Shown here piece by piece: positions 25,991 to 38,414 of a stretch of 64,000 nucleotides of DNA. The notes below the pieces were generated by a model. That model was not told where the DNA came from. It did not search any database and was given only the letters and a program-made list of their open reading frames with translations. A program made the translations under genes and the position numbers. Numbering within the stretch: the stretch's first letter is position 1; every line of letters starts with the position of its first letter. The DNA is from Trichosphaerium sp. ATCC 40318. Its lineage: Eukaryota; Discosea; Flabellinia; Trichosidae. The stretch lies in contig JALMLS010000376.1 of assembly GCA_038496445.1 (NCBI GenBank), positions 372,001 through 436,000 on the forward strand, written 5' to 3'.

Positions 25991-27028
25991 ATAGTGTTAT
26001 GTGCGTTTTCGACTTTACTGGGTGTGTCTACTTGAATTAATGGTTTGTACAATATCGAGTGGTACGAAGGTCCCTTATGCCTCAGTGTTTGCCCTTAACA
26101 TACCTTTGTACTTAGCGTGAGAAATACTGTTGTTGAGTGCTGTGGCTTTCTATTGTATTCTTTTGACCCGTTTTAGTACGTTGCTAAGGTTTGAACATAC
26201 TAAATTTAGTAAAAGAGATAAAAAGCAAACTTTTTATTAGTACTTTTGCGTGTACGGTGTCAATCCCTAGTGATTATATTCGTATTTTGAAGTGCGGGTA
26301 CAGTGAATGCAAGTATCGCTGTACTCCGTTTTGTCAAACTACGGAAGCTTCGGGATACACTGTATATAGTTATGCGTGGGTGCTATTGTGTTGCATGGTG
26401 TTGTCAAGAATACTACTTGATTGCAATTATGTCTTGTAGCTGTACTACAGGCGCGCCTGGGCGAAAACAAATGATGGTCAAGTGTTTCTTGTCGTTTCAG
26501 TGTAGTTTTCCTATGTCCATCTAAAAGTCGCAATTTGTGGCGGGTGAAGCGTTTACGTTGTACTAGATGCTACTCAAACGTGCAAGTAACAAACTTTAAT
26601 CAGAATGCCAACTTCTACGTAACTTTTCACCTCTGAGCGCTCTTTTCATGCGTAGTATAGTTAAGTGTGACTATTTGTAAGCGCTTCAGTGGCTTTGCGA
26701 GCAAGAAGAAAAAAAGCACCCGGCTGTGCACAGAGGGTATCCAATCACTCTTTTTACGCTTCAACAGCAACCGCCAGGTCTAGAACAAAGAAATTTTGGT
26801 TAAATTAAAGATGTTACTCAGAGGCGGTCAGAGATCACTTGATTATTTTAAGGTAGTTAAAGGATTTCATCATATGATACACTCTGATAAATAAGGCATG
26901 ACATTGGAGTATGTAATTGCAAGAATTAATGCGTAGTGTTATGAAACCAATACTAAGGGTTTGAAATAAAACACGTGTTTATTACTAAACTATCTATGTT
27001 ACAACTTTTTTGTTTTAAAATACTAGAT
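25991..27028. other. spacer between the two receptor genes
   Basis: About 1 kb without a recognisable gene. Frames near 26190-26530 lack homology or splice support. It should contain the promoter of copy A and the 3' UTR of copy B. Confidence 0.45.
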
Positions 27029-30000
27029 CTAAGAAGACGAGTCTGCGGTTATTAGGTTATCTCTTTTTTTCTTTAGATGTTTTAACTCTTTCTTAACCCT
27101 TTCAAGTTCATTTTTCAATTCCTCATTTTCTTCGATAACTTTAGATGTTTTACCATCAGTTGATACATTCGATAATTCTGAGATTGTCTTGCTCCTTTTA
27201 GCAGCAGAAGATCTATTTCCGCTATGCACAAAATGTAAGCTATTTGTAGTCATTGTGGTGTACGTACGTTATTGATAGCTCAGATTCAGATCGAGTGAAG
27301 ATCATCCATAATTTTGGAACAAAGATCATTCCAAGGGTTACTAACATGATAATTAGTGATCTGTCACACAGTATTATCCGAAAGGTTGTTTATCTTACCT
27401 GTAGCTACAAACCATATACCAAGTGATACAACAATACTGACTGTACTGTATGATGAAGGAGAGTTTACAGTGTATCCAAATATAAGTAGAAGTGTTCCCC
27501 AAATAAGGTCGTTGTAGATAACTGCTGCCATCCATCGTGATTCGTTGTACAAACTTGGTACTTTTCTTACTGCGAAAGCAAAGTAAGCGCCAACAAGAAC
27601 AACAAGTCCCTAAAGCAGTTTAAGTTAAAGTTGTTCGATTTGTTTGAAAGAAAAAATCAAGTATTTAGTGATAGTGTTTACGTACTTCGTATACTACTGT
27701 CAGAATCAAGAATACACTGCCATATCTACTACTACACTGAGCAAGTAAAAAGTCATCGTTGTTAGGGTCAACGATATTAGTGAGTTTATTACGAGAAGTG
27801 GAAGTCCAAATAATGAGTATGATCTCGTGATGTTAAGGCGTATTTGTGGAGGTACAAAAAGAAAAGCAAAAAAAAAAGGTTCGTTCTTTGGATACGAGTT
27901 GTATAAGGATTGCTGCCAATGTTATTTGAACAAGATCAGCGAACGATATGAAAGCTCTTGATACATTCGCCATACTAAATATTCTCTTTATACGGTACGT
28001 TTTGGAAACCAAAGGTCTAAAGAAAAAAAGCGAAATTAGGCACATGGATCCAGTTGACTTTTAGGATTTTCTGCACTTACGCGATAGCAATAATAAATCC
28101 CATCAATGGCAACCACACGCGCAGTTCACATCGTGATGCAGAAATAGGAGCAATCCTAACAGTTCTTAATGAGTGTTTTGTTTAAAAAGGAGTCTTGTAT
28201 TAAAAAAAACCAAACAAGATTTACTCACCATGCGACTGCACCAGCGTATGACACGAGTACGCCAAATAGAATCAAAAGAAGGAACTCTCTGGTTGCTGCA
28301 CGCAAAACGACGCTCGATTTCCTGTAATTTAAAAGCCGTTAGAGAACAAAGAGAACAAGGTACAAATCAGCAAAGAACGTACCAATAAACTATGACAAAG
28401 ATAGATATTGCAAATACACAGATTGTGCCTATGGCCAAAAGAACAAGTACTATAATAACTGCTGTATCATCCCATCTACTCCATTCCCTTATATCCCTTT
28501 GTTTCTCTGACACAATCAATACTAGAGTACCATCTACCATTTTCAGGTCGCCATATTTTTTTGTTTCGCCGGAGTTTATAAAGACATCAACAAACTTGGT
28601 TGTAACGTCTATTTCTGTTTCGTTTGCGAATTTCATCAAAGAAAATGAATCACCGATTTTATGAGCAAGGGTTTTTGGTATTTCAATACGAAGAGTGCCA
28701 TCTGAAGAGAGGTTCGTTAAAATCACGTGATTTGAGAGAAAGTAAAATGCAGTTGGGATGTGCAGAAATACAAACTACTGAGTACGTACTCAGTTCTGGT
28801 TCTACTTCCCAATTTATAAACGAAGTACCGAGAACCATTTGTATTGTACTTTCAGGATAAAAGAAAGTAGGCAAGTTTATCGTTATTTCACCCTAAAATA
28901 ACAGAACATTAATTTATAAAACTGTAAAAAATACAAGAAAACAGAATTTTTGATTACTTACTCCTACTTCAAGTGTAGCATTCTCAAATCCAATCGCTGA
29001 TGAATCACTCGATATTTCTATCGTATTTTCGATGCTCATTACACCACCATTGTCATTTCGGATATATGTGTTCACAGGTTTAAAAGCCAACTGAGTTGCT
29101 TTTTCGATAGAAAGGTGTCCTATTTTTTCATTAAAATTCTTCGTTAAACACTGACTGCGACTTGCCATTGTTTTCTATTGTGATGTTTTCGAAAACTAAG
29201 TCTCCTAGCTTTAATGTGGATTCACTTCCGCTTGTAAAGACCATCTCTGCTGTGTCGTCCAATTGCTCATTTCCATCGAATGAGGTGTATCCCTTTTGAT
29301 ACAAGGTCAAAACCACCAACAAAGAAAAAATCACTACGTACAATGATGGTTCCCTCAACTGAAAACGAGAAAGATTTTGTGATTGTGAATGAACTGTTTG
29401 GGTGAATAACTACAGATCCACTGACCATAATAAGTCCGAGAAGCGATAACGGTTCATAGTTGTTCCAAACACCAATAGGTGGTACACCAATATTCTCAAA
29501 TACATTCCCTAAGATAAGACGTCAATCGTTTACCTCAATCTGCTTCTAAATGTTACCATAAGTTCCGGTAGGTAAGAAACCTTCAATGTCAAATGGAGCT
29601 GATGATTTGAAGGTATTATTAAACATAAAGACTGGTGAGTTACCGGACAATGCTATGAAGGAAATGAGTTTGATGTAAAGCAACAAACAAAAAAAAAGCA
29701 CTTACCATGTTGGCTGTTCAAATTAAAGTGGCATCCTTTCACAGTGATGTTGGTACCAATAATACGCATACCACCACCAATTTCAGCCCTGTTGTCTTCA
29801 ATATAACAGTCTTGAATAACTCCAAGTGAACCACCGTATGACATTGCACCGCCGTTTTGAGTTGCAGTGTTTCTTGTAAAATTACATCGAGAAACTGTAA
29901 CAGGCTTGTCAGCACGTATACCACCTCCATTTCCATCATTTCCGTTGCCAGAGCCAGCTGAGTTTTCTAAGAATGTACAATCCGATATTTCTTCATCGAG

Positions 30001-32474
30001 TGCAGTAACGCGGGTTGTAGCGGCATTAATTGCAGCGCCTCTTGATGTTGCTTCATTTTTCTCAAAGTGACAAAAGCGAACGCGGAAATCAATATTATTT
30101 ATGAAATATAGTCCTCCTCCATTTTCTGCCTTGTTGCCAATGAAATCTAGATGCTCAAGAAGAGTATGATTATTTCGTATGTAGATCCACGCTCCTCCTC
30201 CGTTATCTCTAGCAACATTTTCCTTGAACAGTACATGACGCAAGGTAACATTGCGGTTACGCTAAGCAAACATGTTGGTAAAAAAACACGTGTTACAAAA
30301 AATAATCACGTGTTTTGCACGTGTGATGATAAAATATATGTGACACTTTGAATCACTTTGTTGGCTAAAAAAACACTGCAACGTACTTCGAGTATATAGA
30401 AACCACCTCCATTATCTCTTGCTTCGTTTTTTATAAACGAAGAATGCTCTAATGTGATATTTTCGTTGTAGTCGCTTATAAATATACCAGCTAAAATATT
30501 ACATTAGCAAAGGTACAACTTTGGGTACAATAATTCAAAACAAAAGCCCTAACATACCACCGTCATCTCTAGCGTAGTTTCCTTCAATAAGCACGTCTCT
30601 GAACAATACATTCTTGTTATAATCGTTGATGAATATTCCAGCAGCGTCTCTGTCAGCATAATTATTGAGGAACTGAGACTTTGTGATGATGTAATTAGTG
30701 TTGTTGTCACCCATGTAAATACCACAACCGTCTGTACAGTTATTGTGTTCAAATAAACATTCCTGTATCACAATATTGTCACTATTCACAATATACAATC
30801 CACCGTCATCCATAACGTTATATCTATTAAATACTTATTAATGTCCCGATGACTCGTGAGAATAAAAAACTATCAAGATTTTAACTCGAGTTAGGTCATA
30901 CCTGAAGGTACAGTGCTCAACGACAGAATCTGCAATGTTTTCAAGGAATACAACTACATTACAGTTAATCGCATGCGATTTTACAGATATGAAAGGTACC
31001 TCCTGCTTCCCCTTCATTTGATACAAAAGAACAGTTCCGCATATTGAATTTGGAAGGAGTGTCATCATTGACGATATCTTGTAGAGTGATTAATCAAACA
31101 ATACATTATTATGCTTTGTGTTAGTATGTGTACTTATTGCAGATCCTTTGATAGCATAGTTATTTGTGAATGTACAATCTTGAACATCCATGTCGATGTA
31201 TCCGAAGCCATAAACAACTCCTTTTGACGTTTTGTTATTAACAAAACTGCACGTAGGTTTTTATGGATATTTACCTTCACCGACTACTTGATTGTCATCG
31301 AACAAACAATTATCCATTTTAATATTTGCATTGTGCATTCGGACAACTCCAAGACCTCCTTCAGTTTCAATCGTATTTTCTGAAAATGTTACCCTGAAGA
31401 AGATATTAAACATCATTTATGCGCATTCTTTTACGTCCTGCAATACTCGTGACGTACCTCGTTAAGCTTAAAGATGAATCCTGGATATATAAAATACCGG
31501 AGCCCGAAAAATCATCGGTAACGTTCTCGCCACATGCATTCTCAACGAATTTACAATCACTATTGAAAAAGTCAATATTACCCGAAAAAAAAATCTTATT
31601 TTCCACAAAAACCAAAACAAAAACAAAAAAAAAAAACACGTGCCTGAACGAAAAGGCACAACCTTCTCTCGCGAATAGAACTGAACCACCTTGGTTTGGA
31701 ACCTATTCAATACGATAGTTATAAATCAATCTCGTACAAATAAAATACCTCTTCGAGCGTTATGTTAGGCATAGTGGTGTTGCCATCCATAGTATTATTT
31801 AAAACCGTTGTATTGTCTTCAACGACTGGAGGTGGTGTAGAATTGTCCTGTGTGATTTAGCTGGGAGTATATTTTACTTATTTGTTTGGATACAACGCGT
31901 ACCGTTATGTTAGGAAAGTCATAGACGCACTCAGCTCTTGTAAAAGTAATATGAGAGAAACTAATTATTTCCAAATGTTGCTCATCAAATAGCCGGCCAC
32001 AAGACTCAATAAAAAACAAGTAATGCTCGAACTCTCCATCAATAACGGTTTCTCCCATTTCAGAACCTGTAAACCCAAATTAATACAGAAGTTAAATGTT
32101 GACGCATTACCTCTAATCTCAATCCCATAAAGGGTATCAGGCGCAGGCCAGTCAAGCCTTGCGTTTCCGATGCCTTACAAAAAAGTTAATACGGTTTGGC
32201 TTCTCCACACGTGGATAGTACCTGCGTATGTGCCAGGAGACATGCTTATAACGTCGTTTGGTTTTGCTGCTGTGAATAAAGCATACCGTAGAGAAAGGCA
32301 AGGTGTATTTTCGCTTGTACAATCCCCATTGTCGGAACCTTGAAACAGTTAACTCTTCCAAAGTGGTGGTGAAGGTAATTCGTTACCTGTTGTATCAACG
32401 TATAGTACAGATGCGTACGATATAGTGAATAAAGTGATGCTAACCACAAGTAGGGAACGCCGTGTGGTGAGCAT
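27029..32474 (-). CDS. beta-helix / class C GPCR / coiled-coil receptor, copy B
   Basis: Tandem paralogue of the preceding gene, nearly identical across much of its exons and introns. The ATG at 32474 gives the signal peptide MLTTRRSLLVVSITLFTISYA. The ectodomain has the same Pmp-like beta-helix units (NGGGAWIYIRNN, NGGGLYFINN, GNGGGIRAD, IGGGMRI). The membrane part keeps the class C GPCR marks CELRVWLPLMGF, KTYRIKRIF and VRKVPSLYNES. The tail coiled coil is longer than in copy A (VIEENEELKNELERVKKELK), ending in DSSS at TAG 27031-27029. Copy B lacks one FENSTIG-type repeat exon present in copy A near 22680-22735. The tails differ most, which would suit two proteins that pair rather than substitute for each other. 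That idea is inference, by analogy with GABA-B receptors. Confidence 0.8.
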
Positions 32475-33830
32475 GGTAGTAAATGGGGCTTAGTGTGTGT
32501 ATCAAACTAAAAATGGGACAAAATCAATCAACTTAAAAAAACTCTACAAGAGAAGCAGGACTCTTAATTGTGCCGGTGTACTGATTAAATTGATTTTCCG
32601 GAGTTTAAATATTTTTGACTTTAGTTCAGCTGAACCCGAAGCTTGACGACCTGATAAAACAAATACATGCCATTCCCATTACCTACCATTATAATAACGT
32701 ACACAACGTTGAACCTCAAAATTACAAAAAAACTTCGGTTAGCTTTTAAAGTGATTACGCTACACGTGTAAAGGCGGTAAATCCAGGTATGTCAGAAAAC
32801 CAATTTCGCAACTACTCGTAGTGTTTTTACGATTTTGTGGATTTACTCCTCGGAAGATGAGAAAACCGGTAAGAAATACCCTCAAAAGGTTTTTATGGCA
32901 AACGCCTTCTAGCTAGTGTAAACAACAAAAATACAAAAAAAACGTGCCCTTTGTTTACATTTTTTTTTTTTTGGTTTTTTCTTTCGTGTTCTTACACCTC
33001 TTCCTCGGTAGACTCGCCAAACCCAATTCTAAATATTAGACGCAACTCCCTTTGCAAGTGTAGAAGTAAATCCCGTTTATACAAATACCTGTAAGAACAA
33101 AAAACTGTTGGCAAACAAGTTTCGAAAACCCGAAAAAAAAAAAAAAGCAAAGCGTCAAATACTAACGTACCCTGGTGTTAGGACCCCTCCATTACGTTTT
33201 ACGCCCTAAGATTGTTTAGAATTCGTGTTTAGAATTCGTATTTAGAACAATTGATTGATTGGCAGTTGGAAGTGAAAGAGAAAGGCGTACTTCATTGCAA
33301 AGCTTTGAAGAAACAAAGAGAATTGTTTCGCTTGTTATGGTCTCTGCATTAGCAGTTAAAGACGTTACGGACATTTTAACCTTATTTCCTTATTTTAGTC
33401 AATGTGAAAGGTATGTTTTATCTTACTCGCGTTCGTTGACGCCTTGTAGAAGAGCAATATACATGTGGTGAAGGCAAACCTACGCATGATGTGAGTAAAC
33501 TTTTTCTTGACACAAATGTGCTGTTATTTCAAAAAACTGTCGACTCAAGACTTGCCTGTCCCAACTAGGGTAATGAAAACTTGTGGAGGGCTTGGTAAAT
33601 ACATATGTGACTCGTATGGATTATCATAGCCACTTGGAATAGTTTGAAAGCTCGATATTATTAAACAAGCCTGAGGAACTGTTTATTTTTTGTAAAAATT
33701 AATGTACCTTCCACTAAAGAACCTGTTGTATATTTGTCTTGATATTGGGTTTTTAAACAAGAAAGCGTCTATAAAATATCACTCAAGGAAATCAAGATAA
33801 GACATGCAGAAAAACTTTGAACTTGGACGT
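32475..33830. other. intergenic, no clear gene
   Basis: Upstream region of receptor copy B. A frame at 33259-33420 followed by a possible intron is open, but it starts at TTG and matches nothing I know. Otherwise AT-rich with homopolymer runs (32940-32975, 33130-33150). Confidence 0.4.
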
Positions 33831-34330
33831 ACAAATACATAGAAAAAGTGCAATAATTAAAAATCCAACAATAGAGGCAGTATCAAACGCCTGAAATTAA
33901 AAAAATAAGCTTGTTGTTATAATACGAATTATCATTAAACAACTAACCAATTTTTGAGATACTTTTATGGATGGTGATTTCTCACGTGCAAGCGCTGTTG
34001 ATCTAAAAATTAAAATTATTTTTTCAAAAATAAAAAATGTTGAGGATTTTTCATGCCTATTAACTACAGAAGCAGTTCCATCTTCCAATGCAGGTACAGC
34101 CCAAGTATCTATGATTCAGAGACCTGCTATTAGTGGATATCGTACCTATACTGCTGTCTTTGGAGAGCACTTGCCTAACATTCAATGCACTCTTTTTTGT
34201 TTCCAAACAGTCAGTAAAATGTCTGGGCAGCCTACGTACTTTAAATATTGCTACATCTTCGCTGGTTACAGCAAAATTTGTCATGTTACAATCAGAGTAG
34301 CATTGAACAGAGGTAAGCATACCAGGATCC
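33780..34330 (-). pseudogene. unassigned gene fragment with one membrane segment
   Basis: Minus-strand pieces can be joined by plausible introns into a stretch ending in a membrane helix (FDTASIVGFLIIALFLCIC) and a stop just after it. The arrangement loosely recalls the receptor's segment around TM1, where an extracellular exon precedes a helix beginning DTA or EPA. No full gene can be built and several frames are broken. It may be a decayed third receptor copy or an unrelated small gene. Confidence 0.22.
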
Positions 34331-35069
34331 AGTTGTTCCTTTAGAAGATAAGAACATTAGCGGATAGTTGTCGCTTTGCGAACCATACATTTGCTTGAGA
34401 TACAGCCATATCTATTAGAACAGCTTCGCAAAAACAAGAAGGCATCAATACAACGTTAGCATGTTCCGCTTCAGCGTTTAAAACCAGTAAATCGCTAACA
34501 CTAAAAAAATGTTTGTAAATAAAATATAACCTAAATCTTGGATTTAACTGTACTTTGATGCTCTCTTGAACGCGTCAATATAGTGCGTACGCGTAGAAAT
34601 ACACATTCTGGCAATTTTTATTGCTGGTAGGCTACATTAAACTAAGAAATTTTGAAATGTTGTCAAAAAACAAAGAAAAAGTTTTTCCGCCAAGTAAAGA
34701 TGCTGACGTGTCACGTGCCTTGTCGAGTAATTTATAAGTACCTATTACGTTATTTACTCATGTTTAACGTCTTAATAACACTTACTGTTGTACAATTGAG
34801 TAATTGTAATAATTTATCATCCCGATTGCGCTGTGGTAATCTTATATACGGTACAGGACAGTTCTAAAGCGTTTTGAGTAGATGATTTAAAAAAACGTTA
34901 TTACAGGCAATTGATGCTCTAAACCCACTAATACGCATCTAAGGGTGCGTGAATACTTGTTTAGCGTTGCTAAAAGTTCATTGCTAATAGAACTGGGTTA
35001 AAAGAAATAATAAGTGCTCGTATATCGTACCTGTAACCTTGTAAAATAGCAACGTCATATTTTTCGTCC
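34331..35069. other. intergenic, nothing recognised
   Basis: AT-rich sequence up to the left breakpoint of the ABCA duplication. No open frame with an ATG, no RNA gene and no repeat was recognised. Confidence 0.4.
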
Positions 35070-38000
35070 GTAAGAATTCTTTCATACGCCATCAAGTTAC
35101 ACTTAGCATTTGCCACGACAGATGAGATTTTTCTCTGTTCAACTATGACTTAATCTACACATTGGTGATGGCGTGGTATTGAATATACACTGTCTCCACG
35201 TATACAGCACATGTGTTTTACGCTATTGCATCATCGCTATCCTCTTTTAAGCGCGTATAACTGACTTATGTTGATTTAAAAATTGCTTTTTCTTTATTTT
35301 GAAAAAATGATTAATTACGAAATCATCATCACAAGAGGCGCCATTATACAGTCAAAACAACTTGAACATCATCCGTATGTTCTTCTTGCTTATCACGTTC
35401 TTTACGAGAGTCAGCAACAACTTTTTGGAAAACATCATCCAAGCCGAGCTGACTAAGGGACCAATCAACGATACCATTATCACTGCTCTCAGCTTCCATC
35501 TTGGCGAAAATAGCCGACACTTTAATTTTCTAGATTTAAAACAGTTTAGTTTTTTCTTCCAATACAGTTACAAATAAATACCTCGTAAATATGATGTGTC
35601 TCTGTACAAGAGAAGTCTCCAACCAATACAGCATTAGGTAATACCTTCCTTACGAAATCGCTGGCTTTCTTCTTTTGCTAATAAAACCATTAGACTTCAA
35701 AAACCAGAAAGCAAGTACGGTACGGTACGGACCTTAATGTCAAAGTTGATTTTGATGATGTATCCAGTAGCAAACTTATTTTTGAGATGCGTTTGGTTAC
35801 CCAAACATCTCAAATTACCATAAGCAAGTACACCAATCCTAGTACACAGAGTCTCCGCCTATGAAAAAAAGATAAACATCAACAACAAAAAAACAAAAAA
35901 AAAGTGAAAGAATCATCCAATCGAACACGTACTTCTTCCATACTATGTGTTGTCAACATTATGGCACGGCCTCGTTTTGCACGTTGTATAATTTTCCATA
36001 TTTGACGCCTAGATGTTGGATCTAGACCAGTTGTAGGCTCATCCAAGAATACAATCCTTGATGATCCAGCAAGTGCGATAGCAATAGATAAACGACGTTT
36101 CATACCACCGCTAAGTTTCTTTGATAATCGGTTCTTGAATCTAAACAAACCAACATCACGTAAAAGCTGCTCTGTATGGCTCTTTTCCTTCTTTGGTGGG
36201 TAACCTAAAACAGTCACATGAGCTTTTAAAATGACAAGACAAAAATGAATAAAAACTGTAGACAACGTACCTCTGAGGCGACTGTAGAATAGAATATGTT
36301 CAGTTACTGTGAGATCATCCCACAAAATATCGAATTGTGGGCACATACCCATAACACGTTGAACTTTATCAATATTATTACGAATATCAAATCCACCAAC
36401 CCAAGCAAGACCTAGAAGACAATATTAATAAAAAACCATTCGTACAAGTCCCTTAAATTGAGTGTTCGAATAAAAAATATGTCGTACCTGACGTAGGTTG
36501 ATAGAGGCCAGTTAAAATGCTGAATGATAAAAGTTAATAACTGCTTCACTGAAGTGGCTTGTTTTTACTTTTGTTAGACAAAAACACGAACCTTAGCATT
36601 GTAGTTTTACCGGCACCATTTTCTCCTAGTAAACCAAAACATTCTCCTTCTGGAACAGCAAGCGACATATTATTCAATGCACGCTTAGGAGGCTTAGCAG
36701 CATATATCTTGGTCAAGTTTTGAATAACTAGAGGATAAGCAGAATCATAATCACCAGAAGAGACCTTCTTAGCTTCCATTACAACATCCGTATCTCTATT
36801 ACCAGCACCATCTGTACGCAAAAGTGGAGCTTCCTCTCCTTGCTTAAATACTTTTTTGCCACACTGAACTGAAGTAGGGAAGCAGAACAACGGATGGCGT
36901 GGTACACCGAATTTTTTTGGCAACACTTGATCTAAAAAAAAGTGAGATGAAAGCAGTCAATGCAAAGATAAACCCACCTAGATACAAGAACAGAACATAG
37001 TAGACAATAGCGCTAATGTAAAGAGCAATTATACAAGTCCATAACTCGTTAGGCCATCCCATGCTCCATAATGGTCCATAGCACGTGAACAAAGTAGAAC
37101 ACCCATCATTCATGAGGAAGATACCTCTAGCCAGTGCGAACTGCAAAGAAGTGAGCAACAAATAATTACGCAACTTTTCTGGAAAGTCCTTCGCGTACTT
37201 GAGGCCATATGTACAAGAACCATGGCATAGCTGTATCGCTTAGTCCAAGACCTCCGTATACGCCAGCAGCAACAACAACAGTCAATAAGGTGCCCATCAA
37301 GGCAATGACATATCTAAGGACGGAACATTAGACAAATAATTTATAATTAGTTGTCTTACCCAACTACTGTAGCCAAGCGCCGTGTGTTTAAGAAAGATGT
37401 CAAAAAGAACGAAAGAGATACTAAAGAGCATCCCCAACCAATAAAAACACAATCAACGTTACTAGAAAGTAAGTTAAGGAAAATAAAAGAAAGAAAAAAC
37501 AACAAAAGCAAGAACTAACCTGGATGAGTTTGAGTGAAAAACCGAATGCCTGTTGCAAATCCAGCGATATAAAAAAATACTACAATAGCAACATAGAATG
37601 TCAAGTTGAATATGTACATGCCAATATAATACATTGAGAGTTTGAGGCCTTGAATCTTCATCATCTCACTTAACAAAAAAATATAAGCAATAAGAAAGCA
37701 TAAACAACAAAAAACGTAATGTCCTCTACAACGTACCGTTGTTTTTCCTCCTTTTCGAGAACGATAATATAAACGTATAGAGGTAATTGTAGTGTCAACG
37801 CAATAGGATAGAGTAGAGATCCAAATGACCTAAATGCAAATCAACAGAGAACTTTTTAACTAAAACCCTTTGAAAAACAAAACATACTCTATCATTGCAA
37901 GTAGGTCAGAGTCCTTAATATAAGGCATCTCCTGAGAAAAACGTGCTTCAGCGAATGTAAGTTCACCATCATTCCCGTTCACAGTATTCCAGAAAGCCTT

Positions 38001-38414
38001 CACAAAATGATTAGTGAGTAATACGAAACAATATTGCAATCGTACTTGAGTTATCATATCAATAAGTGCCATATTACCATGTTTAAGAGTAAGGACATTT
38101 AGGCTTTCATTGCCATACGATACCAGTAATCTTGTAAACCCATTTGCCCTGTGATAAGAAAGTCTATCGTGATCATTGACAGCCGTTATCATACTCAATC
38201 TAGGTGCTTCAGAACCTGAAAAAAAAATAAGACTTAAACAATAAAACTCACACTATCCGGATGCCAGAACAATCTACGTACTGGTATTTAGCTCAGCAAA
38301 GTCCACAAATCCATCGGGCATCTTATGACTAAGAGGAGCTGTTTCAACATTTAATATTGGAGCTTCGTTAAACTCAAGAAATACGTTGTATATCTCAGTC
38401 CTATTTAAAAAAAA
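35070..38414. repeat. tandem duplication unit, copy 1 (3.3 kb)
   Basis: This segment is repeated almost base for base at 38415-41756. The offset is 3345 bases at the left end and 3344-3342 further right because of small homopolymer changes, introns included. GTAAGAA is present at the left breakpoint (35070), at the junction (38415) and at the right breakpoint (41757). This fits a recent microhomology-mediated tandem duplication. Confidence 0.92.
35344..38408 (-). pseudogene. extra C-terminal half of ABCA transporter (5'-truncated duplicate)
   Basis: Contains the second membrane domain and second nucleotide-binding domain of the neighbouring transporter, but no N-terminal half and no start region. 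Walker [10 protein letters not shown] is near 36625, the signature [10 protein letters not shown] near 36110, Walker [14 protein letters not shown] near 36040 and the switch His (TTHS) near 35950. The stop is TAA at 35346-35344, after the tail [14 protein letters not shown] saw no stop or frameshift in its exons. The 3' splice site of its first exon (near 38403) survives because the breakpoint lies in the intron just upstream. It could be silent, or serve as an alternative 3' half for the upstream gene through splicing. Confidence 0.75.

Noticed and set aside
33259-33471. Plus-strand ORF with a possible intron
   Set aside because: Starts at TTG and continues into a stop whichever way it is spliced; nothing recognisable.
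35715-35732. Tandem GGTAC repeats (also at 39060-39077)
   Set aside because: Three or four units at an exon/intron edge of the ABCA gene, copied with the duplication; best explained as a GTACG donor in repetitive context.
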